From the NCBI GenBank assembly GCA_024803745.1, contig JANJXV010000194.1, positions 744,001 through 808,000 of the forward strand: a DNA stretch of 64,000 nt, given 5' to 3'. This DNA is from Megascapheus bottae. Its lineage: Eukaryota > Chordata > Mammalia > Rodentia > Geomyidae. Below, piece after piece: positions 32,284 through 46,865 of the stretch. The position numbers were made by a program, and so were the translations under genes. The first letter of the stretch is position 1. Each line of letters starts with the position of its first letter. The notes beneath the pieces were generated by a model. The model saw only the letters and a list, made by a program, of their open reading frames with translations, was not told the DNA's origin and made no database searches.

Positions 32284-34503
32284 TTTAGAGGTTTCTGACA
32301 AAGGTTTTCCTACATGCTATTATTTCTTCTGTGAGTGCTCTTAATGCTTGCTGAAGGTTGACTTTGTTTAGAAGATTTACACTAATGCTCCCATATACAG
32401 AGATTCTATATATAGCTAAATGTTTTTCATTACTCAGAATTTCTCTATTGTGTATGTTGTGAAATGTACTGAAGACTGACTTCTGATTAAAAGTCATTGC
32501 ACATTTGTTCTATTCATTAGTTTTCTTTTCTTCTATGGGAATCAGGTTTGTGATGAACACAGAAGTATGCCTTCCAGGTCAAACACTTTCCACATTTGTA
32601 ATATTCATAAGGTTTTTCTCTCCTATGTGCATTTTATACTTAGTCATGCGTTCATGATGGATTTTTCATATTCTTATATTCATACGATTTTTATCCTGTG
32701 TCTGTGTGGTATCATGCAAACTCAACTATGAGTTCTTCAAAAAAATTTCCCTTTCATTTTATTCATAGGATTCTATCCTGTGGGTGTTTAGTGATAAATC
32801 TTGACTTGTGCCTTCTGGGGAAAAGACTGAACATTTGCTACATTCATTAAGGATTTTATCTTGTGTTGGTTCTGTGACACAAGCTGAGTTTTCTTCCACA
32901 GACTAAAAAGTCTTTCCTATTTATTACATTGCTAGGGCTTCTCATATGTGTGAACTCTCTTACGCTTCCTGAAGGGTGAATACTGCACGAAAGACTTTCA
33001 ACTTTGGTTATATTCCTAGGGTTTCTATTATGTGTGAATTCTGTTATGCCTCCTTTAATGTGACTTCCATCTGAAGGTCTTACCACATTTGATGCACTCG
33101 TACAGTTTCTCTCCTGTGTGTGTTCTCTGATGCAATTTGAGGGAAGACTTCCATTTGAAAGACATTCCACATCGGTTACATTCATAAGGTTTTTCTCCTG
33201 TTTGAATTGTCTTATGCATGTTGAGGTTTGGCTTCTGTGTGAAGGACTTTCCACATATGTTACACTCATAAGGTGTTTCTCCTGAGTATATTCTCTGATG
33301 AACATGGAGTTTTACCTTCCATTTGAAAGACTTTCCGCATTCACTACATGCATAAGTTTTCTCTCCTGTGTGTGTTCTATTATGCCCATCAAGATATGAC
33401 TTCCACTTGAAGGTCTTTCCACATTTGTTGCACACATAAGGTTTCTCTCCTGTGTGTGTTCTTTGATGCAATTTGAGGGAAGATTTCTGTCGGAAAGACT
33501 TTACACATTGGTTACATTCATAAGGTTTCACTCCTGTGTGTATTCTCTGATGAACACGAAGTTTTCCCTTCCCTTGGAAAGACTTTCCACATTCATTACA
33601 GTTATAAGATTTCTCTCTCCCGTGTGTGTTATTTGATGAACTCGAAGGTGTATCTTCTGGGTGAAAGACTTTTCACATTTGTTACATTCATAAGGTTTCT
33701 CTTCTGTGTGTCTTCTCTGGTGCAAAGTGAGGTATGATTTCAGTCTAAAAGTCTTCCCACATTTATCCCATTCATAAGATTTCTCTTCTGTGTGAGATCT
33801 CTGATGTGTGCTGAGAGCTGAATTCTGGGCAGAAATTTTATTACGTTCCTCATATTCATAAGGTTTGTCTTCTCTTGGAGATCGAGGTTGGAGCGTCAGG
33901 TCTGACTTCTCAGAAATTAATTTTCACACTTGATGTACGCATCACATATCTCAGGATATTTGCTCTGAGGTATTGTAAGGCGTATTTCATTACTGAAAGA
34001 TTTCTCACATTCACTACATGTATGAGGAGTCTCTCCTGTGTACATTTTCAGATGTGTAGTGATGGTCGGTGTTAAGTACAATATTTTTCATCACACAGTA
34101 CATTTAGCAGTTTTCCTCCCTCCCTGAAGAATTTCTTGGGCAGGGAGAACAGAATTATGATACTGCAGATCTTTTGGACTGTCACAATCATGAATAAAAT
34201 GCTCTGAATATCCGATGGATTTTTTAAGAACAGGAGACATACGAGATCTATATACAGCATGCATCTCATCAGGCTTAGGAGACAGAAGCATGTTCTGACA
34301 CTTAATGAACTCCTCAGTCCTCACCCCTAAGTTGTTACCGTTATTAGTAATCAGCTCTGGATTATGTGTAGAGCTCAAATTTAAAGTTGTTGCAAATCTC
34401 ACGTTTTCCTCCACTTCGATACTACTTGCAACTGCTACTTCACAAAGACATTCATGTGGACTTTCCTGGCAGGTCTTGAACACATTTTTCATTACCTGGA
34501 CAT
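32284..34503 (-). pseudogene. C2H2 zinc-finger exon of a KRAB-ZNF locus, frame-disrupted
   Basis: Last exon of a KRAB zinc-finger repressor locus. The acceptor is at 34,504-34,505 (cattttag/atg). The exon is in frame with the KRAB-B exon and stays open for about 137 codons (DVQVMKNVFKTCQESPHECL ... RKTAKCTV) to a stop at 34,091. Fingers then appear in shifted frames between about 33,890 and 33,055. One is Cys-less (EYEERNK), one has lost its first Cys (YEWDKCGKTF), one is good (YECNKCEKSFTQK), then after a GA insertion at about 33,612-33,619 come roughly seven more (YNCNECGKSF, YECNQCVKSF, YVCNKCGKTF, YACSECGKSF, YECNICGKSF, YECNRCGMSF, YECIKCGKTF). They end at a stop at 33,055. Degraded fingers continue towards 32,500. 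TGEKPY-type linkers are clear. Confidence 0.8.
33055..33620 (-). other. Open run of C2H2 fingers within the broken exon
   Basis: A continuous frame encodes about seven fingers with TGEKPY-type linkers. Two adjacent fingers have lost the last zinc ligand: HVHQRIYSGE (His to Tyr) and NMHKTIQTGE (His to Gln). FKWKS/FRWKS recurs in four fingers and KSSLKLHQRTHTGEK in two, a sign of recent internal finger duplication. This frame is not joined to the KRAB exons in the present sequence. Confidence 0.85.
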
Positions 34504-35744
34504 CTAAAATGAGTCATAGAAAAAAAGACACAAACATACATGAGATACAAATATTCCTTACTGTAAAGGTAATGACTTTACTTTCCCATCCTAAGTGTTA
34601 GATATTTTAAAATATAAAAGTGGAAATTGATTTGTGATAAATATATGCTTTTCTCCCTAACATATTAAGAAAATGATATTTTACAATGACCAATAATGTT
34701 TTTCTGTGTTTTAGTTCTCTTTTTATATCACAGGAAATATTTATTGAAATTACCCATCTATGTATTGCTACAGTTTTAAGCTGAGTACTACCTATAATAT
34801 ACCTGCAGCTGTTTTATTTTCAAATACTGTTTTGTTTATACATTGAGGAATAGCTGCCTTTCCTTTATTTTTGAGAAATACTCTAAATATTGTGCTGTTT
34901 TGCATCTTTTTAAAACTTTCTTCTCTTTTCTTTTCTTTTTTTTTGTAGTTCATAGGCCTCGGTCCTGTCCCTGAACACTTCAGCAGAAGACTATAACCCC
35001 TATCCTTGAGCTACAGCCCCACACACTCTTTTCTAGAGTTAACTACAGATAAGAGTCTCAGGTCCTGAGTAGCAGATAGGATTACCTTACCCAGTTTCAA
35101 TGCTGTTTGCTTATTAACTATTAAGTGAGGAACACGAATTTTTTCTAGATTCAGCGGCCACAAGTTTGGTTTATATGTCTGTTTGCCTTTGATCCAAGCA
35201 AGAACGATTCTTGAGAGTAAGGACTTACACCTATATTCCTTCAGTTACAACTTCTCACTAAAGTCTCAATTTAGGTATTTGTGGGAATTTTGAAATTTGT
35301 TTCTTTCCATTTGAAGTCTTATAAAAATTCCTTTTCTAACACTCCTGTCCCTCAGAACCATGGGAGACCAGAAAATCCCCAGCTCATTGTCTAGTTAATT
35401 TTCTTATGTTGATTGAAACTTTGTTGTTTTTTTTCCTTCCATTCCTGGGTTTGAACTTAGGACCTAACCACTGTCCTTGGGTTTTCTCAAGACTAGTACC
35501 CTACCAATGAAGTCATTACTTCTGGCTTTTTCTATATATGTCGTAATAAGGAATCAACCCTGTGTCTTTGTGCATGCTAGGCAAGCATTCTACCACTAGG
35601 CTCAATTTCTGGTGGAAAGGTCTGGTTCTGAATACCAGTCTCTTCCTACCAGCATAAAGATATTATCCTTATCAGAGAATAATGCCCTGACTTATTCCTT
35701 GTTTGCTCAATCATTTATAGTCTTAGTTTTAAACAAATGAAATT

Positions 35745-35796
<52 letters not shown>

Positions 35797-36439
35797 GTTT
35801 TGTGGTCATGGGACTTGAATTCTAGACCTGGATGTCCTTCCGGAGCTCTTCAGCTCAAGGCTACTGCCCTATGTCTTTAGCCTCAACCCCACTTCTCATT
35901 TTCTATTGGTTCATTGGAGAGAAGAGTCTAATGTTTTTTTGTGATAGGTCAGTCTTTGAACCTTGATCCTCAGATCTCAGCCTCCTAAGTAGCTAGGATT
36001 ACAGGCATGAGCCACGGGCTCATGGCTTTCTCATTTTATTTTGTTTCACAGTGATTTCTACAGAGAAATCTAACTTTAACTCTACTGCCACATAGAATTC
36101 ATCATATCACCCTATGATTCTTGGTGCCGGGGGTTTGGGCTAGCATGCACAAAGACCTGGTTCAGTTCCTTGGTACTACATACAAAGAAAAAGCCAGAAG
36201 TGGTGCTATGACTCAAGAAGTAGAGAGCTAGCCTTGAGAAAACCCAAGGACCATGCTCAAGCCCTGAGACCAAGCACAGGCTTGGGAAAATAAAATGATT
36301 CTTGATTCATTCACAAAGAATTCCATAGGTTCCACACAGGATTTAGGGTAACTAAGAATATTATTGCTCAGTACATCACAACATGAACTTACCAATGGGG
36401 CTCAGGCTCCAACATCAATATGAAGATGCATTCACTCAC
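34504..36439 (-). other. Intron between KRAB-B and finger exons, SINE-rich
   Basis: Antisense SINEs are at 34,940-35,090, 35,445-35,612 and 35,797-36,022 (complete B1-like, ending gagccacgggctc). A (TTTC)n tract is at 35,746-35,796, and a sense ID-type SINE at 36,128-36,297. The splice donor of the upstream exon is at 36,438-36,439 and the acceptor at 34,504-34,505. Confidence 0.7.
35746..35796. repeat. (TTTC)n microsatellite
   Basis: About twelve TTTC units directly at the A-tail end of the antisense SINE 35,797-36,022, the usual origin of such tracts. Confidence 0.95.
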
Positions 36440-36529
36440 CTGTGATATTCTTGTCAGAGGAATTTCCTATCCAGAGTTCTGCACAGTGCTCTAGCTTGTC
36501 AATTAATACAGGTTTGGGAACACCGGGCC
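36440..36529 (-). CDS. KRAB-B box exon
   Basis: 90 bp with clean splice sites: acceptor ttacag at 36,530-36,531 and donor gtgagt from 36,439 down. Joined in phase to the KRAB-A exon it reads GPGVPKPVLIDKLEHCAELW then IGNSSDKNIT, matching the KRAB-B pattern (KPxLIxxLExxxExW). It ends with one extra base that is completed by the finger exon. No stop. KRAB-B supports co-repressor (TRIM28/KAP1) binding by KRAB-A. Confidence 0.85.
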
Positions 36530-38240
<1,711 letters not shown>

Positions 38241-39244
38241 ATTTATTTCTTGCTGTTTTATACTACAAATTTACTGTATGTTTTACTTTTTCAAAAAGAC
38301 TGAGGATGACCTTTGTTCTGTATATAATGGGAAGAGGGGTAGGGAGCTGTGAGCAGAAGAACTGAGGGGCAATACTCAGGGTAGGACAATAGCCTTAAAC
38401 TAAAGAGCTCACGGCCCAAGATCCAAGCCCCATGACTTTCCCCACTACCCCACAAAAAAAAGGGAAAAAAATTGGAGATTGGAGATGATTTTCTAAGAAG
38501 AATATATAGAAATAGTAGTTCAAAATGTAGAAAGAAGTTCAATATTAACAGTCATGAGAAAAATTAAAATTACAATGAAATCATTACTTTAAATATGTTA
38601 ATATAAATATAGTTTTAAACAAAAAGATCCACATACACACAGACAAACACACACACACACACGCATACAATAAAACAACTTTCAAAGTCTATTACTGGGA
38701 AGGTAGTGAGAAGAAGTAGAAGTTTGGAATAGTCCTGTAAGGAATATAAAGCAATCAAAAATTGCGTGGAGAGTGCTAAAAAAGTGCTAAATATAGAAGT
38801 ACATAGAAATATGGTCCAACACTTCTATTTCTAGATTTGTACCTAATGGAAGAGAAAGCAGAGACTAGAACAAATATGTGGAGAATCCATTCACAACTAT
38901 TAATAATAATCAAAAGATAGAAATATGCAAAACAATGCATTGAAAAGAAAGAACATTTTACTATATTTTACAGATGAATCTTGATTACAGTAAACTAAAA
39001 ATACAGCAGTCATAAAGGAAGAGCTAGGGTATGTTTTCCCTTCCAGAGCTTCCAAGGATCAACAAACCATTAGAGCCAAAAAGCACGATGGTTCCAGAGA
39101 AAGGAGTAGAGAGGAACAGGAGCTGAATGTTTAATGATTATACATGGAAGATGAAAATTGCTCTAGATGGATAGAATGAAGAGAGAACTGTACCCTAAAC
39201 AATGGTTATGTAGCCACACAGGATGGGACACACCTATACTCCCT
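38241..39244. other. Non-coding tail of the duplicated unit: SINE, (CA)n, old L1
   Basis: 38,320-38,470 is a diverged sense SINE. 38,633-38,667 is CA-rich. 38,690-38,990 resembles the ORF2 end and 3' part of an ancient plus-strand L1 (gtccaacacttctatttcta, gcaaaacaatgcattg). 39,000-39,244 is unassigned and ends at the duplication junction. Confidence 0.5.
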
Positions 39245-40316
39245 GAAATTCTCTCCTCTGCATTGTCTAACCTGCTATCAAAACTATCTACTTTATTTTT
39301 CATCTCCCTTGCTTCTAATTGCTCATTTTTGATGCCTTGCATCTCTTGTTTTAGATCATGTATGGATTTCTTTATCTCCTTGATTTCCTTTTGAGTGGTT
39401 AGCTCAGTAGCTTTATTTTCTTTGGACATTTGCTGGAGTTTGGTCACGTTTTTATTTGTGGATTCTATGAATTCATCCATCTTTCTTTGAAAAACCTTTA
39501 TTATGGCCTCCTTTATGGCTTCTTCTTTTTCACTTATCACTTTGTTTATGCTTTCCTCTTGTTCAGCTATGTCTTCCTCTATTATCTCTTTCTTTATATT
39601 TTCACATTTTCCATTAAGGATGTTTATCAATTGCATTTGTGTAGCACTTGGAAGACTCTCCTCTAGGTTTGCCAGTGACTGTTCCATTGTCTGTTTACAT
39701 TGTGTGGGGGATGTTGTTTCTTGATTTGAAATTTTTCTTGAGTTTCTTGTTCTGCCCATTTGACAATGGGAGCAAGATTACTACTAACTACGATTATAGT
39801 TTTTCAGATATAACCAACCTAGACCTCTGTAGCTGGCAGACACTAGATGTTCGCAAGCTTTGATTGGTATTATCACTCTTTCTTTTTGTGCACTTACAGA
39901 CCAGTCTAATACAACGGATAAGCGATTTATACCCAAAGCCATAAGCCCCTCAATCCAATCTCTATTGTCTTTAAGTCCCTCTGAGCCTAGAGAATAATTA
40001 ACCACCTACATATACAATATTGCTCAACAGCCATCAAGTGTAGATCCGTGCAGTATAAGGGTTGAAAGACCAGCAGAGGTCCAGAGATAGAAAAAAAGAA
40101 TGAGAGAGTTCAGGGGAGGTACAAGAGGATTAACGTAGGAGTGTAAGAATATTGTAGTAAAGAAGAAAAGGTATAGAATAAGGATAACTGAAATAAGTTG
40201 GTAAGTAGGTAGCATATTTGAGTACAAAGTTTGGAAAGTATTAGAATAAAACTCATGTGTTGCTGCACGTCTAGCTCTTAGCCTAACCAGTGGCCTCACA
40301 GTGAACCATGGGATGG
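39245..40316 (-). mobile_element. L1 5' part (ORF1 N-terminal half + 5'UTR), start of second duplicated unit
   Basis: Matches 6961-8035. ORF1 from the ATG at 39,757-39,759 is open for about 170 codons (MGRTRNSRKISNQE, then coiled-coil-like KEIKEIKKSIHDLKQE) and then runs out of L1 at 39,244 into unrelated sequence. It has GAG where the copy at 7224 has TAG. The 5'UTR is 39,760-40,316. The abrupt join is the breakpoint of the large tandem duplication. Confidence 0.88.
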
Positions 40317-41682
40317 ATCTGTTTTTCTTGTCTACGTTGAGGGAAAGGGGTATTTCACAAGATGCAGAAGCGAAGATTTCAGAAGCAAATGCTGTGAGTG
40401 AATTAGCTCGTAAAAAGCATTTTGATTTTCTTTTATTTTCTACCAGTTTTGGGGCTTGAATTCAGGGCCTGAGCACTGTCCTCGGGTTTTCTCAAGTCTA
40501 GCCCTCTGCCACTTGAGCCACAGTGCCACATCTAGATTTTCTATCTATGTGATACTGAGCAATCAATCCCAGATCTTCATTGATGGTAGGCAAGCACTCT
40601 ACCACTATGCCAAACTCTCAACGCTGACATAGTAATTATAAAGTCATCATCATCATATCCAAATATCCTTTCTCCTACAAAGAATGAACACTTATCTATG
40701 TGTGTAATGCTTTTTTTAAAATTTCACTAATTCTTCTGTGTTTTTCTGTCTTGCATATTTTACACATGACAGCAAAGCTAATCATCAATAAAAAAGTGAT
40801 TAGGATACAGAAACCTAATAATATCCTAGTAGATTGACGTCAAAAATATGTGCAAGATGCCCTGTGTGTTTGACCTAGTGGTAGAGTCCTTGGCTACCAC
40901 GCAAAAAGACTCAGGTTTGATTCCTCATTACCACATACATAGAAAACGCTGCAAGTGGTGCTGTGGCTCGGTGGGACAGCTAAAGCCTAAAGAAAGCCCA
41001 AGAACCATGTTCACACTCTGAGGTCAAGTCCCAAGACTAGCAAAAGCGAAAAAAATTCGACAAGGGGCAAAATACAGGCAGAGAAGGCACTGTGAAGCAA
41101 ATGTTTTGTAAAGGATGAGGGCAATATTGACCCATAAGTCTGGATCTTACCTAAGAAAGGCTCCTTGAGCCTGAGACCAGACTGGTAGTTGGGCCTAGTG
41201 GAAGATATTGGGATTGGACAAATAAGGTGTGCTGTTTACTACATCCACATGTATACTGTGAGATTGGAGGAGAGATTCAGCCTCCAGTATGTCTTTGGTG
41301 AGGTCTTCTCTGAGCACGGATCTTTGGTCATTGGGCCCTGAAAGGTGACCCTGCCTCCCTCACAATGGAACAGAATATGGAACCCTGGTAACCAAGCCAC
41401 TGTAACTAACAACCAACTCAAGCCAGCTCACTTGGCCTTTGGCTCAGGAAGAAGAAAGATGTTCCTGTGCTGTTGCCAAAGGTCAGGAAACTCGAGTCTC
41501 AGGCATGGAAGTTGTGGATGTCTTACTCGAAGATGTACATGCTAGATCATTGCCAAGCCACAAATCCAGTATAACAGAACTTTCTCTAAGAAGAAGGCCA
41601 GGAAAATCCAGGGCAACCAGATGAGGTATATTTCTAAGAAGAAATGTATTTGACCCCATCATCCTCCCCACACACTACAACT
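40317..41682 (+). pseudogene. Segment X3: third copy of the inverted RalGDS-like 5' segment
   Basis: Near-identical to X1 and X2. Antisense SINE at about 40,443-40,629, (CAT)4 at 40,645-40,656, sense SINE at about 40,871-41,060, and an exon-1-like block at about 41,459-41,625 (MFLCCCQRSG, gatgag/gtatat donor). The plus frame 41,439-41,624 shows no domain. Flanked by L1s as in the first unit. Confidence 0.6.
40645..40656. repeat. (CAT)4 tract
   Basis: Shortest of the three copies of this microsatellite. Confidence 0.85.
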
Positions 41683-44600
41683 TTCTTTTTTTTAAATTTT
41701 TTACTGTAATTAGTAAAAGGGTTAGATGATATTTGCCAGATAGAAGGTGCATTAATTCACATACATTGATACCAATTCACATGTCTTGGTACCCATTTCC
41801 CTCCAACCCCACACCCCCCACCCGTCTTGGTTTTCCCCCCTTCCCTATCAAATTTCAAATATCCAAATACAAATAAATTCAATATAACAGATAACAAAGT
41901 GAGATACTATACAAATATGGGATAACCAAGGGACAGCAAACGAGATGAGAGACAACATAGTACATTGAGGACAACAATCATTCATTATGTGGCTTTTGTT
42001 TCAATATCCTGGAGGTCCTTTCATTTAGCTTCACATTATATGGCCTTATATATGGCCTTTTTCTCTATTGCAAATCTCTGCTAGTAGAGCCCAAAGTTTC
42101 TACTGATTATGACGAATGAGGGAAACCACTGAGCCTAAGTTCCTTTGAGTCTGGCTTACTTCACTTAATATGATTTGTTCTAAGTCTTTCCATTTCCTAA
42201 CAAATGGGGCGATGTCATTCTTTCTGACAGCAGCATAGAATTCCATTGTGTACAAATACCACAACTTGTTGATCCACTCATCAACTGAGGGACATCTGGG
42301 TTGGTTCCATATCTTTGCTATGGTGAATAGTGCTGCAATGAACATTGTTGTGCTAGTGGGTTAAGTATGCCCTTGTTTCTGGATTGTTGGGTAAATGCCA
42401 AGTAGTGGAATTGCTGGGTCATAGGGGAGTTCTATGTTTAGCCTTTTGAGGCACTGCCACACTGCTTTCCATAGAGGTTGAACGAGTTTGCACTCCCACC
42501 AACAGTGTAGTAATGATCCCTCCTGGCCACATCCCCTCCTGCATCTGTTGTCATTCGTTTTCCTGAACCTGGCCATTCTAACTGGAATGAGGTGGAATCT
42601 TAGAGTTGTTTTGATTTGCATTTCTTTTATGACCAGAGATGTGGAGCATTTATTCATGTGTCTGTAGGCCATTTTTGTTTCTTCTTCAGAGAAGACTCTC
42701 TTTAAGTCTTTGGCCCATTTTGTAATGGGATGGGTGTTACTTTGGAGGTTAGTTTTGGAGTGATTTAATTTTTAGAGTTGTTGATATATTTTAGATATGA
42801 GGCCTTGTTCCGTTGTTTGGACCTCAGGCCTGTTCTTGTGCCAGTACCAAGCTGTTTCGAGAATTATTGCTCTGTAATAGAGTCTAAAGTTTGGAATTGA
42901 AATTCCTCCAGCGCTGTTCTTTCTGCTAAGAAGTGTTTTTGCTCTGCGGGGTCTGTTATTATTCCATATGAAATTCTGAATTGCCTCTTCTATTTCTTTA
43001 AAGAATGACATTTTGATGTTGATGGGTATTGCATTGAATTAGTAGATAGCCCTTGGCAAGATTGTCATTTTGACAATGTTGATTCTTCCAATCCAGGAGC
43101 ATGGGAGGTTTTTCCATTTCCTTAGTTCTGCTTTAATTTCTTTTTTTAGATTTTTAAAGTTTTCATCTAAACGTTCCTTTACATTCTTAGTTAAGCTAAT
43201 TCCTAGGTACTTTATTTTCTTTGAGGCTATTGTGAAACGAGTTTCTTTCCTGATTATTGCCACGTTCCTCTCAGTGTTGGCGTAAAGGAAGGCAGGTGAT
43301 TTGTGAGGGTTGATTTTATGGCCTGCTACCCTTCCCAAGCTTTGAATCAGCTCAAGGAGCTTGGGACTAGAGTCTATAGGATTCTTTAAATACAGAATCA
43401 TGTCATCTGCAAAGAGGGATGGTTTTATTTCCTCTTTCCCTACTTGCATCACCTTTATGCTTGCTTCTTGCCTTATTGCACTGCCTAGGAATTCTTGTAA
43501 TATGTTAAAAAGGAGTGTAGAGAGTGGGCATCCTTGTCTTGTTCCAGATTTTAGAGGGAATGGCTTTAGATTTTCACCATTAAGTATACTATTAGCAGTG
43601 GGTTTCTCATACACAGCCTTTATTACATTGAGAAATGTTCCATGGATTCCTAGTTTCTCCACATCTTTTAACATAAAGGGGTTTTGGATCTTGTCAAATG
43701 CCTTTTCCGCATCTATTGAGACAATCATGTGATTTTTGTCCTTGCTCCTGTTGATGTGTTGCATTATATTAATTGATTTGTGTATGTTGAACCAGCTTTG
43801 CCTCCCTGTGATGAATCCAGTTTGATCATAGTGTATAATTTTTTTGATGAGTTGTTGTAGACGGTTGGCCAGTATTTTGTTGAGAAGTTTTGCATCGATG
43901 TTCATCAAAGAAATGGGTCTATAGATCTCTTTCTTTGATGAATCTCTGTCTGGTTTGGGGATGAGGGATATACTGGCTTCACAGAATGAGTTTGGTAAAG
44001 AACCTTCATTTTCAATTTCGTTGAAGAGCTTGAGGTGTATTGGTGTGAGCTCTGCTTTAAAGACCTTATAGAATTCAGCTGTGAATCCATCTGGCCCTGG
44101 GCTCTTTTTAAGTGGAAGTTGTCTAATTTCCATTTCTATTTCAGAGCTTGAAATAGGCCTGTTGATTTGGGTTAGCTCTTCTTGGTTCAGTGTGGGTATG
44201 TTAATATTGTCTAGGAATTCATCCATTTCTACTAGATTCTCAAATTTGTTGGCGTAAAGTTTTGAAAAGTATTCCCTCATGATATTCTGGATCTTGGTAA
44301 TTTCTGTCATGATATTACCATTTTCATCTGCGATTTTGTTTATTTCGATATGCTCTCTCCTTTTTTTGGTAAGATTTGCTAAGGGCTTGTCAATTTTGTT
44401 AATTCTTTCAAAGAACCAACTCCTTGTTTTGTTGATTCTTTCTATAGATTTTTTTTATTCCAAATCATTTAATTCTGCTTTGCTTTTAATAATTTGCTTT
44501 CTCCTAATGGGTTTAGGGTTGGTTTGTTGCTCTTTTTCCAGGAGGTTAAGGTGAAACATTAACTAGTTGGTTTGCCATTTTTCCAACTTGCTGTTGTAGG

Positions 44601-45135
44601 CACTCAGTGCTATAAATTTTCCTCTGAGTACTGCCTTTGTTGTGTCCCTAAGGAGTTGATATTTGTGTGCTCCTTTGTGTGTTCAATTTCATAAAGAGTT
44701 GGATATCTGTTCTGATCTCTTCGATTACCCATTGTTTTTGATTCAACAATGTGTTGTTCAGTCTCCATTAGTTAAAGTGTTTTCGATCCAATTTGATGCC
44801 TTTATGGTCTGAGAGTGTGCATTAAATGATTTCAGTGTTTCTGAATCTGTCCAGGTTTGTTTTATGGCCTAAGATGTAGTCTATTTTAGAAAATTTTCCA
44901 TGTGATGCTGAGGAAAACGTATATTGTGTTGTTACTGGGTGGAATATTTTGCAGATGTCTGTTAGATCTAGTTGGTCTATATAGTTGTTAAATACAGAAT
45001 CATGTCATCTGCAAAGAGGGATAGTTTTATTTCCTCCTTCTCCACTTGGATCCCCTTTATGCTTGCTTCTTGCCTTATTGCACTGCCTAGGAATTCTAGT
45101 ACTATGTTAAAAAGGAGTGGAGAGAGTGGGCATCC
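41683..45135 (-). mobile_element. Composite L1, antisense, with internal deletion and a repeated piece
   Basis: T run and 3'UTR, then ORF2 equivalent to about 2401-5745 of the full L1, up to 44,987. It is followed immediately by a second copy of the segment equivalent to 4115-4266 (44,988-45,135), and then by the same flank as the truncated L1 in unit 1. A deletion of about 435 bp sits at 42,820. A long RT-bearing frame (43,039-44,310) remains. Non-autonomous: no ORF1 or 5'UTR is joined to it. Confidence 0.85.
43039..44310 (-). pseudogene. L1 ORF2 reverse-transcriptase segment, 423 open codons
   Basis: Carries the RT core: [76 protein letters not shown] and FADDMILYL (catalytic Asp pair). 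The frame ends at a nonsense change (TAC-TAA versus TAC-AAA in the related L1 at about 3780), and the endonuclease part is missing. It is the longest intact RT stretch in the window, but it is still a fragment. Confidence 0.9.
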
Positions 45136-46865
45136 TGAATGCTACCCCTTACCACTTTTATGCAAAGCTTAGGCCTGTGGCATTTTACGCACAATTCAAC
45201 GCTCTGTTTTTTGCTGGTTAATTAGAGGTAAAAATCTTATGGAATTTATTGCGTGGCTGATTTTGAACTGGAATCCTCAGGTCTCAGCTTATCTTGAGTA
45301 GCTAGGAGTACAGTACTTTTACAACCTGTATGCTCATACACATCGCTTCTGATCCAAACACTCATTTTCAATTTAACTAACAAGATGTGAGGAAAGATGA
45401 TTGACTGTAATTTACTAGATGGGTTTCTAGTCAGTATATATTTCCACTTCCACTCTGAAGCCAGGGAAAGGTTTTTTGTACTTGTTTCAACTATCTCCCA
45501 AAGAGGAAATAATGTGTGAGTACGTTTGCTAGTATTTCAGATAGGAGATGGACTTTGGTGTTTGGAACCTGTTGGGCAGAGTGTATCAGCTGGGCTGTGA
45601 TAACAGAGATGATGTTTCAGACAGGAATATTTTCATAACAGACAGACTTAGTCCAGATCCTTGGATTTCAAGCCTTGAGTAGATAGAATTACAAGTGTGA
45701 GCTGCCACCACCACCTGGTTCATTTTGGAAACCTTAATTGCTTCTCATTTGTTCCTTTCCTTTTTTGGAAGATTGATCTAAGCTGGCTGATCGTGCATCA
45801 CAATGAAGTGATTGGCCTCAGGAATTGCAAATATTTGTTTCATCAGCACGGAATGAATGAAAGTTGATCTAAACCCAATAGTATTTTCCTTCTGATAAAT
45901 AGGGAACTTACTTATATCATTTTTCCTTGCCTTTGCTTTCCCAAAGCAAAAACATGTTTCTTAAAAACTATACTTCATGAGAATATTATAATTAGAAGCT
46001 ATCTTCTGCACACTTCAGAATAGTCCTTGCATTTATAAACTTATATTACAATATTAGGTAGAAGAATGGTGACTGTTAGTTTCATAACTATTTCATATGT
46101 TTTACTCTTTAAGGCTCATTAACTCAAGAAGGGATTAAATACATTTAGATAATAGTAGATCATAGCTGCTGCTGATTTGAGGTGTGTGCAGATGATACAC
46201 AGATTAATTAGGATTACTCAAAAGTTTTGTTCAAATTTTCAGTAGTAGACTGCTATGCTAACGGGAAGGTGATAGTAATGATGCTGAAATTCTATGAATC
46301 AGCTATGAAGCAGAATTTCAGGGGAGAGTATTTGCTAGGGACTTAATTTCTAAGACGCATATCAAGAATATTGAACTATAACACCAAATGATGGACGACT
46401 CAGCGTCACACTTTGTTTGTTTTATGCAAGTCTTGGGACTTGAACCCAGGGCCTGGGAACTGTCCTTAAATGTTTTTTTTGCTTCAGGCTAGTGTTCTAC
46501 GACTTGATCCACAGCTCCACTTCCAGATTTTTGGTAATGAACTGTAAATCAGAATATCATGCAATTTGTTTGGGCTGGATTCAAACCTGATTCTGTGTAG
46601 ATAGGATTCCAAGTGTGAGCGCACAGAGCCTGGCTAGTATCATTCATCATTCAAGTCATGGGACTGCAATTCTGCACCTGGGTCTTGTCACTGAGCTTTT
46701 CAGCTCAAGACTACTGCCCTATCCCTTGAGCCATAGGGCCACTTCTGGGTTTCTGGTGGTTAATTGGAGATAAGAGTCACATGGACTTCAGTGCCCAGGC
46801 TGACTTTGAACTGCTATCCTTGGATCCCAGCCTCTTGAGTAGCTACATTTACAAGTGTGAGCCAC
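45136..46865. other. Second copy of the 11,704-13,444 block
   Basis: Offset about 33,431. Antisense SINEs at about 45,207-45,322, 45,622-45,724, 46,416-46,637 and 46,654-46,876. No gene. A few percent different from copy 1 by eye, with small indels. Confidence 0.85.

Noticed and set aside
39163..39759. Intact L1 ORF1 gene
   Set aside because: Only about the first 170 codons are L1; the rest of the frame is read-through into the sequence left of the duplication junction.
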